DNA of 7,748 bases from Candidatus Bipolaricaulota bacterium (GCA_027027485.1 JALVLL010000233.1:1-7748); one strand, 5' to 3'. Positions 1-5,696 are shown, counted from the stretch's first letter. The notes: generated from the sequence alone by a model not told the origin. Numbers and translations are program-made.

Positions 1-64
1 CGAATTTAACGTGGGGGCGACGTTCGATCGAAACCGTCCATTTCGTCCATTCGAGGGCACTCTA

Positions 65-70
65 TATACT
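65..70 (+). promoter_or_regulatory. Possible -10 element for coaX, near-leaderless start
   Basis: TATACT at 65-70 fits the TANNNT pattern of a -10 hexamer and lies 9 bases before the coaX ATG. Transcription starting about 7 bases downstream would begin within a few bases of the start codon. No Shine-Dalgarno sequence is visible between the hexamer and the ATG, which fits a leaderless message. No convincing -35 box is seen about 17 bases upstream (42-47 reads TTCGTC), so the call rests on the hexamer and its spacing alone. Confidence 0.4.
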
Positions 71-79
71 CCCCTCGGG

Positions 80-850
80 ATGCTCCTCGCGATCGACATC
101 GGGAACCTGCAGATCGGCCTCGGGGTACACGATGGGGAGGGGTGGCGGGGGAGGTTCAGGATACGGACCGTCTCCGAGAAGACCGCCGACGAGTACGCGG
201 TGCTTTTGGAGGTCCTCCTGAAGCGGGTGGGTATCGGGCCCGATGGGATCACCGGGGCCATCCTGGCAAGCGTGGTCCCCCCGCTGACCGAGACCTTCCG
301 CCGGCTCTGTGAGGGGATCTTCGGGTGGGACTGTCTCGTGTTGGGCCCTGGGGTGCGGACGGGGATCGACATCCGGGTGGACCACCCTTCGGAGGTGGGG
401 CCGGACCTCGTGGCGGATGCCGTGGCCGCATACGAGCGCTTCCGGGGGGCCTGCATCGCGGTAGATTTCGGCACCGCTATCACCTTCACCTGTGTGGACG
501 AGCGTGGGGCCTTGGTGGGGGTATCCATCGCTCCGGGGCTGGAGGTGGCCGCGGAGGCGTTGGCGCAGCGGGCGGCCAAGCTCCCCAAGGTCCCCCTGGT
601 GCCCCCAAGAAGGGCCTTGGGCAAGAACACCCAGGAAGCGCTCCAATCGGGGATCGTCCTCGGCGGTGTGGGGATGGTAGAGGGCCTCATCCGGGCCTTG
701 AGCTCTGAACTCGGGGGGAATGCCCGGGTCATCGCCACTGGCCCCTACGCCGAGCCCATCGTGGGACTGACGGAGCTCATCCACGAACACGATCCCTGGC
801 TCACCTTGGAGGGCCTGAGGATCATCGCCGGAAGGAACCGCTTCCCCTGA
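80..850 (+). CDS. coaX: Type III pantothenate kinase (CoaX)
   Basis: This enzyme phosphorylates pantothenate to 4'-phosphopantothenate with ATP, the first step of coenzyme A synthesis, in the cytoplasm. The 256-residue product matches the usual length of the type III family. Family motifs are visible in order: the N-terminal phosphate-binding DIGN at residues 6-9, PGVRTGIDIR at 90-99, a GPD-x-VADAVAAYE block at 107-119 whose Asp109 aligns with the catalytic Asp of the usual GADR, VDFGTAITF at 128-136, IAPGLEVAAEAL at 150-161, and the K-L-P and GKNT-QSG blocks at 168-191. I chose the ATG at 80 because the acidic-core DIGN strand begins there. A GTG at 11 would add 23 unrelated residues. Three positions depart from the common pattern: DIGNL instead of DIGNT, GPDL instead of GADR, and TGPYA instead of TGG. 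The gene ends tail-to-tail with the dppC-like gene. Function is well supported; full activity is less certain because of these substitutions. Confidence 0.93.
   Translation: MLLAIDIGNLQIGLGVHDGEGWRGRFRIRTVSEKTADEYAVLLEVLLKRVGIGPDGITGAILASVVPPLTETFRRLCEGIFGWDCLVLGPGVRTGIDIRVDHPSEVGPDLVADAVAAYERFRGACIAVDFGTAITFTCVDERGALVGVSIAPGLEVAAEALAQRAAKLPKVPLVPPRRALGKNTQEALQSGIVLGGVGMVEGLIRALSSELGGNARVIATGPYAEPIVGLTELIHEHDPWLTLEGLRIIAGRNRFP
823..842 (+). repeat. 20-base direct repeat, coaX copy
   Basis: This is the partner of the exact repeat at 5677-5696, lying inside the last codons of coaX, 6 bases before its stop codon begins. Here the sequence is functional coding DNA, so this is the likely source or conserved copy. 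Confidence 0.6.
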
Positions 851-856
851 GCGACC

Positions 857-1732
857 TCAGACAAGACGCAGACGCGGATCCAGGGCATCCCGGAGCCCAT
901 CCCCCACGAGGTTGAATCCCAGGACCGCCAGGAAGATGGCGAGCCCCGGGAAGGTGGCCACATAGGGGGCGCTGAAGATGTAATTCCTCCCCTCCCCCAG
1001 CATCGCGCCCCACTCCGGGGTGGGCGGCTGAACCCCGAGCCCCAGGAACCCCAGCCCTGAGGCCATGAGCACCGCCACCCCCAGGCTCAGGGTCGCCTGC
1101 ACCACCACCGGCGCGGTGACGTTGGGAAGGATGTGGCGGAAGAGGATACGTCCGTCCCCGGTCCCCACCGCCCGGGCGGCCTCGATGTACGTCTGCTCGC
1201 GGATGACAAGTACCGCGCCCCGGGTGAGGCGGATAAAGGAGGGGATGGTGCTCACCCCCACCGCCAGGATCACGTTGGTAAGGCCGACGCCGAGCAGCGC
1301 CACCAGGGAAAGGGCGAGGAGGAAACTCGGGAAGGAGAGCATGATGTCCACCAACCGTTGCACCACGAGGTCCGCCCATCCGCCGTAATACCCCGAGACG
1401 ATCCCCAGTGGCACCCCCAGAGCAAGTCCCAACCCCACCGCCAAAAAGCCGATGAACAGGGAAAGACGGGCCCCATAGATGATGCGCGAAAGGATATCCC
1501 TGCCCAGGTGGTCCGTTCCCAGGGGATGGGTCGGGCAGGGGGGAAGGAGGACATGGGCCAGGTCCTGTTTCACCGGGTTGTAAGGAGCGATGATGGGGGC
1601 GAGGACGCCCGCAAGGGCCAGGGCGGCGATGATGAATACCCCAACCAGCGCTGCCCGTTGCCGCCACAGGCGCCGGAGGACCGAGGGCCTCCGGTACTCA
1701 GACGTAATGGATCCGCGGGTCCACCAGCGCAT
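857..1732 (-). CDS. Peptide ABC transporter permease, DppC/OppC type
   Basis: This is one of the two inner-membrane permeases of a nickel/dipeptide/oligopeptide importer. The 291-residue protein begins with a basic cytoplasmic stretch and a first membrane segment at about 28-50, then the DppC hallmark HPLGTDHLGRDILSRIIYGA at 69-88, followed by further hydrophobic segments near 91-115, 130-165, 206-235 and 260-280. The EAA loop that docks the ATPase reads EAARAVG at 184-190 and continues to RHILPN at 199-204. The start is the ATG at 1732, because no other ATG, GTG or TTG is available in frame before the first membrane segment. It overlaps the 3' end of the dppB-like gene by 35 bases, so translation is probably coupled. 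It is the last gene of its operon and stops 6 bases from the coaX stop. The substrate cannot be read from sequence; peptide is the default for the family. Confidence 0.93.
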   Translation of the reverse strand: MRWWTRGSITSEYRRPSVLRRLWRQRAALVGVFIIAALALAGVLAPIIAPYNPVKQDLAHVLLPPCPTHPLGTDHLGRDILSRIIYGARLSLFIGFLAVGLGLALGVPLGIVSGYYGGWADLVVQRLVDIMLSFPSFLLALSLVALLGVGLTNVILAVGVSTIPSFIRLTRGAVLVIREQTYIEAARAVGTGDGRILFRHILPNVTAPVVVQATLSLGVAVLMASGLGFLGLGVQPPTPEWGAMLGEGRNYIFSAPYVATFPGLAIFLAVLGFNLVGDGLRDALDPRLRLV

Positions 1733-2627
1733 AGGCCAGGTCCACCACGAGATTCACCGCCGCCACCAAGAACGCGAACACAAGCACGATCCCCTGTACC
1801 ATGGGGTAGTCGCGGGAGAAGATGGATTCCACCAGCAGAAGCCCCATTCCCGGCCAGCCGAACACCGATTCCGTGAGCACCGCCCCGCCGAGGAGGTTCC
1901 CGAACTGCAACCCCACCACGGTGATCACCGGGATGAGGGCGTTCCGGATGCCATGGATTCGGATCACTCTGTGCTCCGGCAATCCCTTGGCGCGGGCGGT
2001 GAGGATGTAGTCGCTACGCATGACCTCCAGCATGCTGGAGCGGGTCATCCGCGCCACCAGGGCCACGGAGAACGAGGCCAGGGTAACGGTGGGGAGGATC
2101 AGGCTCGTGGGTCCCTCGGCCCCGGCGGCGGGAAGCCACCGCAACTTTATCGAGAAAAGCAGGATCAGCATCGTCCCCAGCCAATAGACCGGCATGGAGA
2201 TCCCGAAGAGGACAACGGTGGAGATGGTGTAGTCGAGCACGGTGTTGGCGTGGGTGGCGGCCAAGGCCCCGGCCCCGATCCCGAGGACCGCGGCCAGGAG
2301 GGAGCTAGAGATCGCCAACAGAACTGTGTTGGGGAGGCGGTGCATGATCTCCAGGGTTACGGGCTCGAAGGTCCGCGCCGAGCGCCCAAGATCGCCGCGC
2401 AAAAGGGCACCGAGGAAGCGGACGTACTGTAGGTGAAGGGGCAGGTCGAGCCCGAGCTGCGTCCGGATACGGGCCACCTCCTCCTCGCTTGCCAAAAGCC
2501 CCGCGATCACCCGGGCCGGATCCCCGGGAAGTACCCGTACCATCAGGAAAACGATCGTCGAGACCCCGAGCAGGGCTACCAAGGTCGCCCCCAGTCGTCT
2601 GACGAGGTATGTCCCTATCCCGGCCAT
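1698..2627 (-). CDS. Peptide ABC transporter permease, DppB/OppB type
   Basis: This is the partner permease to the downstream DppC-like protein in a family-5 importer. The 309-residue length and motif order are typical: an N-terminal YLVRRLGATLVALLGVSTIVF membrane segment at 7-27, the FLMVRVLPGDPA block at 27-38, LGLDLPL-YVRF at 58-71, a GDLGRS motif at 78-83, further membrane segments at about 101-125, 134-160, 177-195, 232-250 and 277-300, and the EAA-like loop TARAKGLPEHRVIRIHGIRN at 210-229. The ATG at 2627 is chosen because the homologous region starts there and the sequence upstream in this frame belongs to the amidohydrolase gene. The first 13 bases overlap the amidohydrolase stop, and AGAGGGAG abuts the ATG. 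Coupled translation from the upstream gene is likely. Family assignment is firm; substrate is unknown. Confidence 0.94.
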   Translation of the reverse strand: MAGIGTYLVRRLGATLVALLGVSTIVFLMVRVLPGDPARVIAGLLASEEEVARIRTQLGLDLPLHLQYVRFLGALLRGDLGRSARTFEPVTLEIMHRLPNTVLLAISSSLLAAVLGIGAGALAATHANTVLDYTISTVVLFGISMPVYWLGTMLILLFSIKLRWLPAAGAEGPTSLILPTVTLASFSVALVARMTRSSMLEVMRSDYILTARAKGLPEHRVIRIHGIRNALIPVITVVGLQFGNLLGGAVLTESVFGWPGMGLLLVESIFSRDYPMVQGIVLVFAFLVAAVNLVVDLAYALVDPRIHYV

Positions 2628-3847
2628 CTCCCTCTTTCGCTCCCGGCCACGGGTCGGCCGGCTTGTAACACCAACGCTATGCGGCCGCGGTCCCGAAGGA
2701 TATCGATCCCGTCCAGAGGGTCTCCCCGCACCGCTATCACATCCGCGACCTTCCCGGGCTCGAGGGTCCCCACTGTGGGAAGTCCCAGGGCCTCGGCGGC
2801 CCTGCCTGTTGCCGCAGTGATCGCCTCCAGGGGCGACATCCCGAGCTCCACCATGAGCGCGAGCTCCAGGGCGTTGTCGCCGTGCCGGCAAAAGGGGATC
2901 CCGGCGTCGGTCCCGGCCACGATGGGAACCCCCATCCGCAGGGCCAGGATGAAGCTCTCGCGGTGCGCCTCCCCGACCTCCCGGGCCTTACGGATGACGT
3001 GTGGGGGAAGTCCTTCTCCTCCCTCCCGGAGGAGGTTGTGGGATGCGGCCAGGGTGGGCACGAAGAACACGCCGCGTTCCCGCATGAGTTCCGCTGTCTC
3101 CTCGTCGAGGAAGACACCGTGCTCTATGGTGTCCACACCGGCCCGGATCGCGGCCGCGATCCCGCCGGTCCCCTGGGCGTGGGCCGCCACCTTCCTTCCC
3201 ATCCGATGTGCCTCGGTTACGATGGCCTCCATCTCCGCGGCGGTGAATTCCTGGGTCCCGGGTTCCGACTGGGGATCCAGAACCCCTCCGGTGGCACAGA
3301 ACTTGATGAAATCCGCCCCGGCCTTGATCTCGGTCCGCACCGCCCGTCGGAGCTCATCGGGGCCGTCGGCCACAAGCCCCAGACCCCAGCGGTGGATCAC
3401 CCCCTCGGGGAGGAAGTCACCGTGTCCCCCGGTGGCGGTGATGATGCGTCCGGGGGCGAGGACCCGGGGGCCGGGGACGACCCCGGCCCTGATCGCATCC
3501 CGCAGGGCAAGCACCACCCGGGCCGGGGCCCCCATGTCCCGCACTGTGGTATACCCCGCCGCCAGGAGCTCCTGCGCCCTGGCCGCCGCCCGTAGGGCTA
3601 AAAGCTCCGGTGGATCGCGGAAAAGCACGTCCTCGAAATGGATCTCGCCGCCCAAACACAGATGCACGTGAGCGTCGATGAGGCCGGGGAGGATCGTGCA
3701 GTCCCGGGCATCCACGGCGAGATATCCCCGGGGGACACGTCGTGCCACCCGTTCGATGCGCCCGTCCCGGATGAGCAGTACCCCTCCCTCTCCGGGCTCA
3801 GAGCCGTCCCCGGGGATCACCGTGCGGCCGACGATCGCCGTCTTCAT
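2615..3847 (-). CDS. Metal-dependent amidohydrolase, dipeptidase/prolidase-like
   Basis: This is a cytoplasmic metal hydrolase of the amidohydrolase superfamily, closest by motif to the Met-dependent hydrolase A group, whose studied members cleave Xaa-Arg/Lys/Pro dipeptides and N-acyl amino acids. The 410 residues are full length and have no signal peptide. Visible parts are an N-terminal beta-sandwich segment (1-55), the first metal ligands in DAHVHL (His60, His62), the GGHGD motif at 140-144, the IKFCATGG motif with the bridging Lys182, His223 in AHAQGTGG, His243 in IEHG, and Asp314 in AGTDAG. The C-terminal GTLEPGKVADVIAV at 360-373 closes the beta-sandwich. The ATG at 3847 lies 38 bases after the binding-protein stop, with only a weak purine stretch (AAAAAGAG) as ribosome site. 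Its last 13 bases overlap the dppB-like start. The position between binding protein and permeases suggests it acts on the imported compound. The exact substrate is inferred, not seen. Confidence 0.9.
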   Translation of the reverse strand: MKTAIVGRTVIPGDGSEPGEGGVLLIRDGRIERVARRVPRGYLAVDARDCTILPGLIDAHVHLCLGGEIHFEDVLFRDPPELLALRAAARAQELLAAGYTTVRDMGAPARVVLALRDAIRAGVVPGPRVLAPGRIITATGGHGDFLPEGVIHRWGLGLVADGPDELRRAVRTEIKAGADFIKFCATGGVLDPQSEPGTQEFTAAEMEAIVTEAHRMGRKVAAHAQGTGGIAAAIRAGVDTIEHGVFLDEETAELMRERGVFFVPTLAASHNLLREGGEGLPPHVIRKAREVGEAHRESFILALRMGVPIVAGTDAGIPFCRHGDNALELALMVELGMSPLEAITAATGRAAEALGLPTVGTLEPGKVADVIAVRGDPLDGIDILRDRGRIALVLQAGRPVAGSERGRWPG

Positions 3848-3885
3848 CGCCGCTCTTTTTCGCGAACGCCCCCTGGACGCGGGTC

Positions 3886-5421
3886 TCAGTCCGCCGGCTC
3901 GGCATGGATGGCGTAGAACTTCTCGTTCGGCCTGTAGGTGATGTTGGTAACCTCAGCCGAGTGGACGATGGGGAACCGCTGTACCCAGAGGAAGATCCAG
4001 GGGGCATCGTTCCAGATGAGCTTGGATGCCTCGCAATAGAGGGAGGCGCGCTTCTCCGGGTCGACTTCCCGGGCGGCGGCTGCGATGAGCTCGTCTACCT
4101 CCGGGTTCTTGTAGAAGGAGGTGGCGAGGCCGTTGCGGGGCCATTGTGAGGAGTCGAATTGGAGCATCTGCTGTGCGGCGTCTAGGTAAGAGGGTGCCCA
4201 ACCGAGGAGGTGGAGTTGGGTGGTGTTCTCCGCCGGGGGCTTGAGTATCGTGGCCACGAACGATGGCCAGTCCATGGTGCGGACCGCCACCTTCAACCCA
4301 ACCTCCCGGAGGTAACCGGCGATGGCCTGGGATGCCTGGAAATCCTGGAGGTAGCGGCCGGTGGGGGTGAGGAGCTCCACTTGCGTCCCCGGAGCCACCC
4401 CTGCTTCCCGCAATAGGGCCCGGGCCCTGTCGGGATCGTACTCGTAGGTGCCCACAGGGCAGTATCCGAAGAGGCTCGGGGCCATGGGCGCGTCCAACGG
4501 ATCGGCGGCCCCGAACAGGATGCCCTTGATGATCGCCTCCTTGTCCACCGCGTAGTTCAGGGCCCGCCGCACCCGCACATCGGTGAACGGGGGCCGGAGG
4601 TTATTGATGGCGACGAAGATGGTGCGGTCGCTGGGGGCGAGGAGCACCTTGACCCGGGGATTGCGTTTCAGGGCCGGGATGTCGGAGACCGGCGGCAGGA
4701 TGATCATATCCACCTGGCCCGCGAGGAGCAGGCTCTCCCGGGTAAGGGCCTCGGGAACGATGCGGAAGACCACCTCATCGTAGTACGGTTTCTTGCCCCA
4801 ATAATCCGCGAACTTCCTCACCACGAGCCGCTGTCCCTTGACGTACTCCACGAACTCATAGGGACCGGTCCCCACGGGATGGACTATCTTCTCGTAGGTG
4901 TTCCCATACCGGCCGATGGAGTCGGGGGAGATGATCCCCGCGGTGGTCATGGTGAGGGCCGCGATCAGCGCCGGCGCCGGGTACTTAAGCACCAACCTCA
5001 CGGTGAGGGGATCAACGACCTCCACCCGCTCGATGGGAGTTAAAGGGGCCCTCATGGGCACCCGAACCTTGGGATCCAGGATCCTATCGAGGTTCCATTT
5101 CACCGCCGCGGCATCGCAAGGGGTCCCGTCGTGGAACACAATCCTGGGGCGGAGCTTCAGTATCACCGACAAGCCATCAGGGGAGACCTTCCACGATTCC
5201 GCGAGCTGGGGCACCACCTTTCCCTCGACATCGATACTCACCAGGGGTTCCACCACATAGTCCACCATGTTGGACACGGTGGTGGTGGTCATCTGGGCCG
5301 GATCCAAGGTATCGGGATCGATTCCCACAGCTATCCGGAACGTGGACGCCCCGGCGGCGGCCGCCACCAGAAGCGCCGCCACGATCACCGAATACGCACG
5401 GGCCAAAAATACCCTTGGCAT
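3886..5421 (-). CDS. Peptide/nickel ABC transporter substrate-binding protein, SBP family 5
   Basis: This exported protein captures the ligand for the DppB/DppC-type permeases. With the chosen start it has 511 residues, normal for family 5. A Sec signal peptide is clear: basic MPRVFLARAY, a hydrophobic core at about 11-22 and an AGAS cleavage region near 23-26. There is no lipobox cysteine. Mature-domain marks include GIDPDTLDPA at 33-42, LAESWKVSPDGLS at 73-85, VFHDGTPCDAAAVKWN at 95-110, then PVGTGPYEF, RRALNYAVDKEAI and a late LGWAPSYLD stretch. Three starts are possible: GTG 5433, ATG 5430 and ATG 5421. I prefer 5421 because GGGGGTGATGATC at 5437-5425 resembles the extended Shine-Dalgarno GGAGGTGATC and is placed upstream of it. 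It is the first gene of the operon, and an intrinsic terminator stands directly before it. Dipeptide, oligopeptide or related ligands are all possible. Confidence 0.93.
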   Translation of the reverse strand: MPRVFLARAYSVIVAALLVAAAAGASTFRIAVGIDPDTLDPAQMTTTTVSNMVDYVVEPLVSIDVEGKVVPQLAESWKVSPDGLSVILKLRPRIVFHDGTPCDAAAVKWNLDRILDPKVRVPMRAPLTPIERVEVVDPLTVRLVLKYPAPALIAALTMTTAGIISPDSIGRYGNTYEKIVHPVGTGPYEFVEYVKGQRLVVRKFADYWGKKPYYDEVVFRIVPEALTRESLLLAGQVDMIILPPVSDIPALKRNPRVKVLLAPSDRTIFVAINNLRPPFTDVRVRRALNYAVDKEAIIKGILFGAADPLDAPMAPSLFGYCPVGTYEYDPDRARALLREAGVAPGTQVELLTPTGRYLQDFQASQAIAGYLREVGLKVAVRTMDWPSFVATILKPPAENTTQLHLLGWAPSYLDAAQQMLQFDSSQWPRNGLATSFYKNPEVDELIAAAAREVDPEKRASLYCEASKLIWNDAPWIFLWVQRFPIVHSAEVTNITYRPNEKFYAIHAEPAD

Positions 5422-5424
5422 CTC

Positions 5425-5438
5425 GATCATCACCCCCT
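5425..5438 (-). promoter_or_regulatory. Extended ribosome binding site before the binding-protein gene
   Basis: On the minus strand AGGGGGTGATGATC reads like the extended Shine-Dalgarno AGGAGGTGATC with one A-to-G change and a repeated GAT. It overlaps the GTG at 5433 and the ATG at 5430, and ends 3 bases before the ATG at 5421, so it argues for 5421 as the main start. If instead the message starts leaderless, just after TATTAC at 5446-5441, the ATG at 5430 would be used. Confidence 0.5.
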
Positions 5439-5445
5439 ATGTAAT

Positions 5446-5469
5446 AAAAAAACGGAGCGTAAGCTCCGT
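5446..5469 (-). terminator. Intrinsic terminator/attenuator before the peptide operon
   Basis: On the minus strand a perfect 7-base-pair stem, ACGGAGC (5469-5463) with GCTCCGT (5458-5452), closes a TTAC loop and is followed by an unbroken run of T to 5446. This is a textbook rho-independent terminator. The opposite strand has no T-run after the hairpin, so it acts on minus-strand transcripts only. It sits about 8 bases before the ribosome site of the binding-protein gene, so transcripts from the promoter near 5600, or from the ABC-2 operon, must read through it to reach that operon. This placement suggests conditional termination. It could also simply end the ABC-2 operon or a small RNA. Confidence 0.85.
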
Positions 5470-5505
5470 ACTCTCACACCGCCCCCACTCCCGGTGGCGG
5501 TGCTC

Positions 5506-5574
5506 TCAGAGTCGCATCGAGAAGCTATCCCGGCCGATCACCTCCTTCCGCTTTCCGGATGCCCGTGTCGCCAT
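5506..5574 (-). CDS. Possible 22-residue leader peptide
   Basis: An ATG at 5574 opens a 22-codon frame that ends in TGA at 5508-5506, just before the CACCGCC hairpin. The peptide would read MATRASGKRKEVIGRDSFSMRL, with six Arg/Lys residues, three of them CGG codons. The ATG lies 9 bases after the proposed -10 hexamer, so the message would be almost leaderless, and no Shine-Dalgarno site is present before it. The arrangement of promoter, short ORF, hairpin and terminator resembles amino-acid leader attenuators. However, the codons show no run of one amino acid, and a 22-codon frame can arise by chance in GC-rich DNA. Treat it as a hypothesis. Confidence 0.22.
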   Translation of the reverse strand: MATRASGKRKEVIGRDSFSMRL

Positions 5575-5595
5575 ACCACTGTTTATCTACGACAC
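5565..5595. repeat. Inverted repeat flanking the -10, possible operator
   Basis: GTGTCG and CGACAC form perfect 6-base arms separated by 19 bases that contain the proposed -10 and transcription start. Because the start lies inside the spacer, both arms would not be in the RNA, so a DNA operator is the better reading if the promoter call is right. If transcription starts further upstream, it would instead be an RNA stem. A 6-base pair of arms can also occur by chance. Confidence 0.3.
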
Positions 5596-5613
5596 TCCGA
5601 CGGCCCCCGTCAA
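5584..5613 (-). promoter_or_regulatory. Probable sigma-70-type promoter for the leader and peptide operon
   Basis: On the minus strand TTGACG (5613-5608) matches five of six positions of the -35 consensus. TAGATA (5589-5584), after an 18-base spacer, is a weak -10 that keeps the TA start. The predicted start of transcription is near 5577. The region is locally AT-richer than its surroundings. The short inverted repeat GACGG-CCC-CCGTC (5599-5611) overlaps the -35, and GTGTCG/CGACAC arms (5565-5570 and 5590-5595) flank the -10, so a repressor could act here. Confidence 0.5.
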
Positions 5614-5642
5614 GGAAGGGGCAAAGGACCGAGGGAGCCTAT

Positions 5643-5676
5643 TTCTGGAGCATGAACTCCTTGGAAGGGGCCAGAA
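5643..5676. repeat. Inverted repeat downstream of the ABC-2 operon
   Basis: TTCTGG (5643-5648) and CCAGAA (5671-5676) are perfect 6-base arms, and a competing inner hairpin GGAG-CATGAA-CTCC lies at 5647-5660. There is no T-run on either side, so it is not a standard intrinsic terminator, though it could protect the 3' end of the ABC-2 transcript. It abuts the 20-base repeat that begins at 5677. Confidence 0.35.
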
Positions 5677-5696
5677 CATCGCCGGAAGGAACCGCT
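5677..5696 (+). repeat. 20-base exact direct copy of the coaX 3' end
   Basis: These 20 bases are identical to 823-842, which encode the IAGRNR end of CoaX. Just upstream both copies also share CCTTGGA (803-809 at coaX, 5658-5665 region here) at almost the same distance, so the similarity may extend over about 40 bases with one length change. In the copy, the plus-strand frame around it reads NIAGRNRYP, against IIAGRNRFP in CoaX. The copy overlaps the stop codon of the ABC-2 permease gene that ends at 5695. It may be a relic of a second coaX 3' end or a dispersed repeat. Confidence 0.6.

Larger units (their letters stand above)
5443..5577 (-). ncRNA. Structured leader RNA, candidate attenuator or small RNA
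   Basis: From the predicted start near 5577, the minus-strand transcript folds by eye into three successive hairpins. The first (5562-5514) has GCATC pairing with GATGC, continuing inward as GGAA-A-GC with GCTT-C-T, about 11 pairs with one mismatch and one bulge. Its apical part carries AAGGAGGTGATC. The second (5512-5470) has ACTCT with AGAGT enclosing a 7-pair stem, CACCGCC with GGCGGTG. The third is the intrinsic terminator. I compared it by eye with motifs I remember for TPP, SAM, glycine, cobalamin, FMN, fluoride, guanidine, ZTP, glutamine, T-box and 5S rRNA and found no match. No alternative antiterminator pairing stood out, so a switching mechanism is inferred from position rather than seen. 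It might equally be an independent short RNA. Confidence 0.5.

Noticed and set aside
62..790. Minus-strand 242-codon open frame opposite coaX
   Set aside because: Low-complexity Gly/Pro/His/Asp-rich product without motifs, fully antisense to a well-supported kinase gene.
848..859. Terminator between the convergent coaX and dppC-like genes
   Set aside because: Only 6 bases separate the stop codons and no hairpin with a T-run is present on either strand there.
1133..2432. Plus-strand open frames of 247 and 280 codons opposite the dppC- and dppB-like genes
   Set aside because: Highly charged, His/Gln/Arg-rich products typical of antisense reading of membrane-protein genes; no ribosome site or conserved motif seen.
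2433..3671. Long plus-strand open frame of 412 codons opposite the amidohydrolase and dppB-like genes
   Set aside because: The product is Ser/Arg/Pro-rich with no recognisable motif and lies antisense to two genes with clear catalytic and membrane motifs. Long antisense frames are expected in GC-rich coding DNA.
3848..3885. Internal promoter or riboswitch in the 38-base gap before the amidohydrolase gene
   Set aside because: Only an 8-base palindrome TTCGCGAA (3859-3866) and a short A-run are seen; there is no recognisable -35/-10 pair, so this is most likely a plain intra-operon spacer.
5533..5552. GATCACCTCCTT on the plus strand, as at the 3' end of 16S rRNA
   Set aside because: No other 16S rRNA sequence surrounds it. 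On the minus strand it reads as a Shine-Dalgarno-like element in the leader.
5461..5577. A 5S rRNA, suggested by GTGTGAGAGTA near the 3' end of the leader
   Set aside because: The conserved 5S core (the CCGAAC and AAGUUAAG region) is absent, and the pairing pattern differs.
5490..5620. TPP or glycine riboswitch, suggested by CTGAGAG and by GGGGCAAAGGACCGAG on the plus strand
   Set aside because: The remaining conserved blocks of either aptamer are missing or in the wrong order or strand.
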